DNA from: Weeksellaceae bacterium | GTDB lineage: Bacteria; Bacteroidota; Bacteroidia; Flavobacteriales; Weeksellaceae | Assembly (NCBI GenBank): GCA_022701475.1 | Contig: JAKOOI010000482.1 | Coordinates: 1 to 8,803, forward strand | DNA length: 8,803 bases | Reading direction: 5' to 3' | Part shown: piece after piece, positions 7,216-8,803 of the stretch | How positions within the stretch are numbered: the stretch's first letter is position 1 | Layout of the letters: each line of letters opens with the position of its first letter | The notes under the pieces: generated by a model | Databases searched by the model: none | What the model was told of the DNA's origin: nothing | The model's input: only the letters and a program-made list of their open reading frames with translations | Position numbers and translations under genes: made by a program

Positions 7216-7328
7216 ATAGCACGGATAGCACGGATTACAAATCCGCGCTATATTTTTGCAGATACAAATGTCGTTTGCAAACAGAACAGATGTTTCGGAT
7301 TGATGTTGCGGATTTGCAATCCGCGACA
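7216..7328. repeat. REP pair (BIME-like) upstream of the RAYT gene
   Basis: REP3 (7225-7251) has arms ATAGCaCGGATT and AATCCGcGCTAT around ACA, 11 of 12 positions paired. Its left arm is doubled: ATAGCACGG at 7216-7224 and 7225-7233. REP4 (7304-7328) has arms TGTtGCGGATT and AATCCGCgACA around TGC, 10 of 11 paired. Order and orientation match the downstream pair: REP3 corresponds to REP1 and REP4 to REP2 (shared TGATGT-n-GCGGATTTGC). Here the two are 52 bp apart instead of 6, and the extra DNA has no recognised function. Confidence 0.85.
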
Positions 7329-7331
7329 CAC

Positions 7332-7697
7332 TTACACACAACTTTTCACCCGCTCCGCCACCATGGCAACAATCCTTTTGTTGCAGGCTTTGCTTTCCAA
7401 AAGATAAAAATCAAGTTCCTCCGGGGTAAGCATGCCGACGGTCATTCCGATCAGGGTGTTTTTCAGGGCATGGTCGTTCTGGATGCTCCGGTCGATAAAC
7501 AGGTGTTTTTTTTCGCAGGGCAGGGAGTCGAATTCGGGGTTCCTGCGCCGGGAATAGTCAGAGAACCAGAGCAGGTAAATTTCGTGCTGGAGTTTAAGGA
7601 TGGGCCGGAGGCTTTGGTTCTGGAAACGTTCTACGGCGGTATCGGATCCGGAAGAAGGGATGGACAGGGTAGGCCTGATTGCTGTTTTGTCAGTCAT
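7332..7697 (-). CDS. Small conserved-looking hypothetical protein
   Basis: The 121-residue product has no signal peptide or membrane segment, so it is probably cytoplasmic. It looks mostly helical: ERFQNQSLRPILKLQHEIY and LLWFSDYSRRR, then a segment ending HLFIDRSIQNDHALKNTLIG and MTVGMLTPEELDFYLLES, with a Lys/Arg-rich end. The sequence resembles small uncharacterised proteins I associate with Flavobacteriia, but I cannot name a function or domain. It follows rplS on the same strand, beyond that gene's terminator, and no exact TAnnTTTG promoter box precedes it, so it may depend on read-through or a weak promoter. A degenerate REP lies upstream, and its stop is 3 bp from REP4. It reads as a normal, undamaged gene. 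Confidence 0.75.
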   Translation of the reverse strand: MTDKTAIRPTLSIPSSGSDTAVERFQNQSLRPILKLQHEIYLLWFSDYSRRRNPEFDSLPCEKKHLFIDRSIQNDHALKNTLIGMTVGMLTPEELDFYLLESKACNKRIVAMVAERVKSCV

Positions 7698-7735
7698 GGG
7701 AGTCTATTATCTCAGTAAGGTACGATAATTTCTGA

Positions 7736-7765
7736 TGATAGCGCGGAACTGTTAAAGTGCTATCA
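7736..7765. repeat. Degenerate fifth REP copy beside the rplS terminator
   Basis: A 7-bp inverted repeat, TGATAGC (7736-7742) and GCTATCA (7759-7765), closes a stretch that aligns with the complement of REP3: ATAGCGCGGA at one end, TGT at the centre, GTGCTAT at the other. The inner arms have decayed so the core no longer pairs. It overlaps the first base of the terminator's T tract. Confidence 0.6.
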
Positions 7766-7797
7766 AAAAAGAGGCTGCCTAAAATTAAGCAGCCTCT
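7765..7797 (-). terminator. Rho-independent terminator of rplS
   Basis: Read on the - strand, a 9-bp stem AGAGGCTGC / GCAGCCTCT with a 10-nt A/T-rich loop is followed by a run of T (7770 down to 7765). It lies 22 bp after the rplS stop. The + strand side has no T tract, so it acts for the - strand only. Confidence 0.93.
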
Positions 7798-7819
7798 CTT
7801 GTATGTATTGTTGTCTGAA

Positions 7820-8176
7820 TTACTTCTTTTTGTAAGCAGCGTCCTTGATTCTCGCTTTCTTACCTCTAAGATCTCTGAAGTAGTAGATTCTTGATCTTCT
7901 TACTCTACCTCTTCTGTCAACTTCGATTTTCTGAAGAGCAGGCATGTTGATCGGGAATACCCTTTCTACGCCTACATCACCGGACATTTTTCTGATGGTG
8001 AAAGTTTTTGTAGAACCGGTACCTCTCAATTGGATAACCGTTCCTTTGAAGAACTGGGTTCTCGTTTTTTGTCCTTCTTTAATCTCGTAATACACAGTGA
8101 TCGTATCACCGGCTTTGAATTCAGGGAATTCTTTTTTTGTAATGTACTTGTCTTGTACGTACTTTAATAAATCCAT
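7820..8176 (-). CDS. rplS: Large ribosomal subunit protein bL19
   Basis: The 118-residue product is a full-length L19, close to the 115 residues of E. coli. The start MDLLKYVQDKYITKKEFPEFKAGD is the usual short helix followed by the SH3-like barrel. The highly conserved block GTVIQLRGTGSTKTFTIRKM is followed by GVERVFPINMPALQKIEVDR and the basic tail RRGRVRRSRIYYFRDLRGKKARI. It sits at the 30S-50S interface of the ribosome. Here it is a single-gene unit with its own promoter and terminator, not in the rpsP-rimM-trmD-rplS operon known from Proteobacteria. The ATG at 8176 is preceded by an AT-rich leader with no Shine-Dalgarno site, usual for this phylum. Confidence 0.98.
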   Translation of the reverse strand: MDLLKYVQDKYITKKEFPEFKAGDTITVYYEIKEGQKTRTQFFKGTVIQLRGTGSTKTFTIRKMSGDVGVERVFPINMPALQKIEVDRRGRVRRSRIYYFRDLRGKKARIKDAAYKKK

Positions 8177-8245
8177 TATTAAATAAATAAAATATTAATG
8201 CTAAGCAACTTACACGGACTTCGTCAGAGGTTGAATAACAGGTTG

Positions 8246-8278
8246 CAAATATATAAAATACTTTTCAGATTTTCCAAA
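8246..8278 (-). promoter_or_regulatory. Promoter of rplS
   Basis: On the - strand, TTTG (8278-8275) and TATATTTG (8253-8246) match the -33 and TAnnTTTG boxes with a 21-bp spacer. Transcription from about 8240 gives a leader of roughly 65 nt before the L19 start. Confidence 0.65.
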
Positions 8279-8377
8279 CAATTCCTGTATTAATTATGAT
8301 AATTTTTTGATTGCGTAAACTGCTGAAAATTAACGATTCGTTCAGATTCCCTGCAGGCTGGGTTGGTATGGGATTTT

Positions 8378-8385
8378 TACTTTTG
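8378..8385 (+). promoter_or_regulatory. -7 box of the promoter for the broken metallophosphoesterase gene
   Basis: TACTTTTG fits TAnnTTTG and lies 57 bp before the ATG at 8443. No TTG is found at the proper -33 distance (nearest 8363-8365, 12 bp away). It is divergent from the rplS promoter. Confidence 0.4.
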
Positions 8386-8442
8386 CACGGATCAAAACCG
8401 GACTGCCGGTACCTATTTGTTATACCCCTTTAAAAAACCACC

Positions 8443-8803
8443 ATGAAGCATTATCATTACTTCTTCCTTTTTTGTTTCATCGCCCAGATGGCTTTCGGGC
8501 AGGCACTGTTTCCCTACCTGCAGAATCCGACGCCTGCTTCGATGATCGTTACCTGGAAAACCGCTTCCGACAATGAAACCACAGTTCCAGGTTACCGGTC
8601 AGACACTGGGGACGGAAGAAACAAAAAGCACAGAGAAAAATGTCATCCTCTATCCGAACCCGACCAAACCGGGCGAACCGACCTTCATTAAAAGCGATTA
8701 CCCGATCGATAAAATCGAGCTGCTGTCTGCAGACGGCGATCTCCTGTACCGGTCTGAAAAATCTAAACAACCAGCGTTTTTCCCTGGTTAATGAAAATCT
8801 CCC
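8443..8803 (+). pseudogene. Secreted purple-acid-phosphatase-like metallophosphoesterase with T9SS sorting domain, internally deleted
   Basis: The first frame gives a signal peptide (MKHYHYFFLFCFIAQMAFG) and then LFPYLQNPTPASMIVTWKT, the start of the fibronectin-like N-terminal domain of secreted purple acid phosphatases. After about 45 residues it stops resembling that domain, and coding sense passes near 8575-8590 to another frame: QFQVTGQTLGTEETK followed by a T9SS type A sorting domain (VILYPNPTKPGEPTFIKSDY, IDKIELLSADGDLLYRSEK). The whole metal-binding catalytic domain is missing. At an A tract (8757-8761) sense shifts again: reading from 8760 gives NLNNQRFSLVNENL, which continues the sorting domain to the window edge. 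The intact ancestor would have been exported by Sec and T9SS. As it stands no enzyme can be made; only a short secreted peptide is possible. Pseudogene status is well supported, the exact ancestor less so. Confidence 0.8.

Larger units (their letters stand above)
6572..7328 (-). mobile_element. REP/RAYT element: Y1 transposase gene with a two-REP cluster at each end
   Basis: A REP-associated tyrosine transposase gene (- strand) is bracketed by two pairs of REP palindromes with core GGATT-TGC-AATCC. Both pairs have the same internal order and orientation (type A then type B), making the ends of the element direct repeats. The element fills the space between the convergent ends of tag and a small hypothetical gene, with 4 bp left after tag (from 6569) and 3 bp before the other stop codon. 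RAYTs normally occur as single domesticated copies that spread REPs rather than themselves, so this may be a fixed resident rather than an active transposon. The boundaries are the outer REP limits; no target-site duplication was found. Confidence 0.75.

Noticed and set aside
7187..7231. Longer start for the transposase at an in-frame GTG
   Set aside because: It lies inside REP3 and adds a hydrophobic, non-conserved leader; the ATG at 7186 gives a normal RAYT N-terminus.
6569..7330. Possible CRISPR array from recurring GGATT-TGC-AATCC units
   Set aside because: Units are palindromic, alternate in orientation and are irregularly spaced around a transposase; REP elements explain them fully.
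7177..7407. Plus-strand ORF covering the REP3-REP4 region
   Set aside because: Its text (IARITNPRY, LRICNPRHT) is just the REP palindromes translated, a common artefact in REP-rich genomes.

Overview
The window looks like a piece of a Flavobacteriia (Bacteroidota) chromosome, most likely Chryseobacterium or a close relative. Evidence: promoters of the Bacteroidota type (TAnnTTTG at -7, TTTG about 19-21 bp upstream), weak or absent Shine-Dalgarno sites, a type IX secretion (T9SS) C-terminal sorting domain, and protein sequences typical of that group. The genus is an inference from sequence style, not from a search.

Left part (1-589): about 440 bp holding only decayed or unrecognised coding sequence, then an AT-rich control region. 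This region carries a 24-bp imperfect palindrome lying on the -33 box of a good promoter.

Efflux operon (590-5901, + strand): a TetR-family regulator, a TolC-type outer-membrane channel overlapping it by 17 nt, an EmrA/HlyD-type periplasmic adaptor 19 bp later, then a 637-bp gap, and a 14-TM EmrB-type (DHA2) drug/proton antiporter ending in a strong intrinsic terminator. Together these form a complete tripartite multidrug exporter with its likely autoregulated repressor. The emrA-emrB gap is unusual: it contains four alternating inverted copies of a GTGAATTGTC motif bounding two purine-rich spacers.

Middle (5902-7797): a DNA-3-methyladenine glycosylase I gene (tag, +) and a small conserved hypothetical gene (-) face each other. 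Between their 3' ends sits a REP/RAYT element: a REP-associated Y1 HUH transposase gene on the - strand, with a two-REP cluster at each end. The two clusters have the same order and orientation, and the first REP of each has a tandemly doubled 9-bp arm. A fifth, degenerate REP lies beyond the hypothetical gene, touching the rplS terminator.

Right part (7798-8803): rplS (ribosomal protein L19, -) with its own promoter and terminator, then a divergent broken gene. The broken gene joins the N-terminus of a secreted purple-acid-phosphatase-like metallophosphoesterase to a T9SS sorting domain in another frame. It appears to be an internal-deletion pseudogene with a second frameshift at an A tract; it runs off the window end.

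No tRNA, rRNA or CRISPR array was seen. The least ordinary parts are the REP/RAYT architecture, the inverted-repeat cassettes inside the efflux operon, and the collapsed metallophosphoesterase gene.
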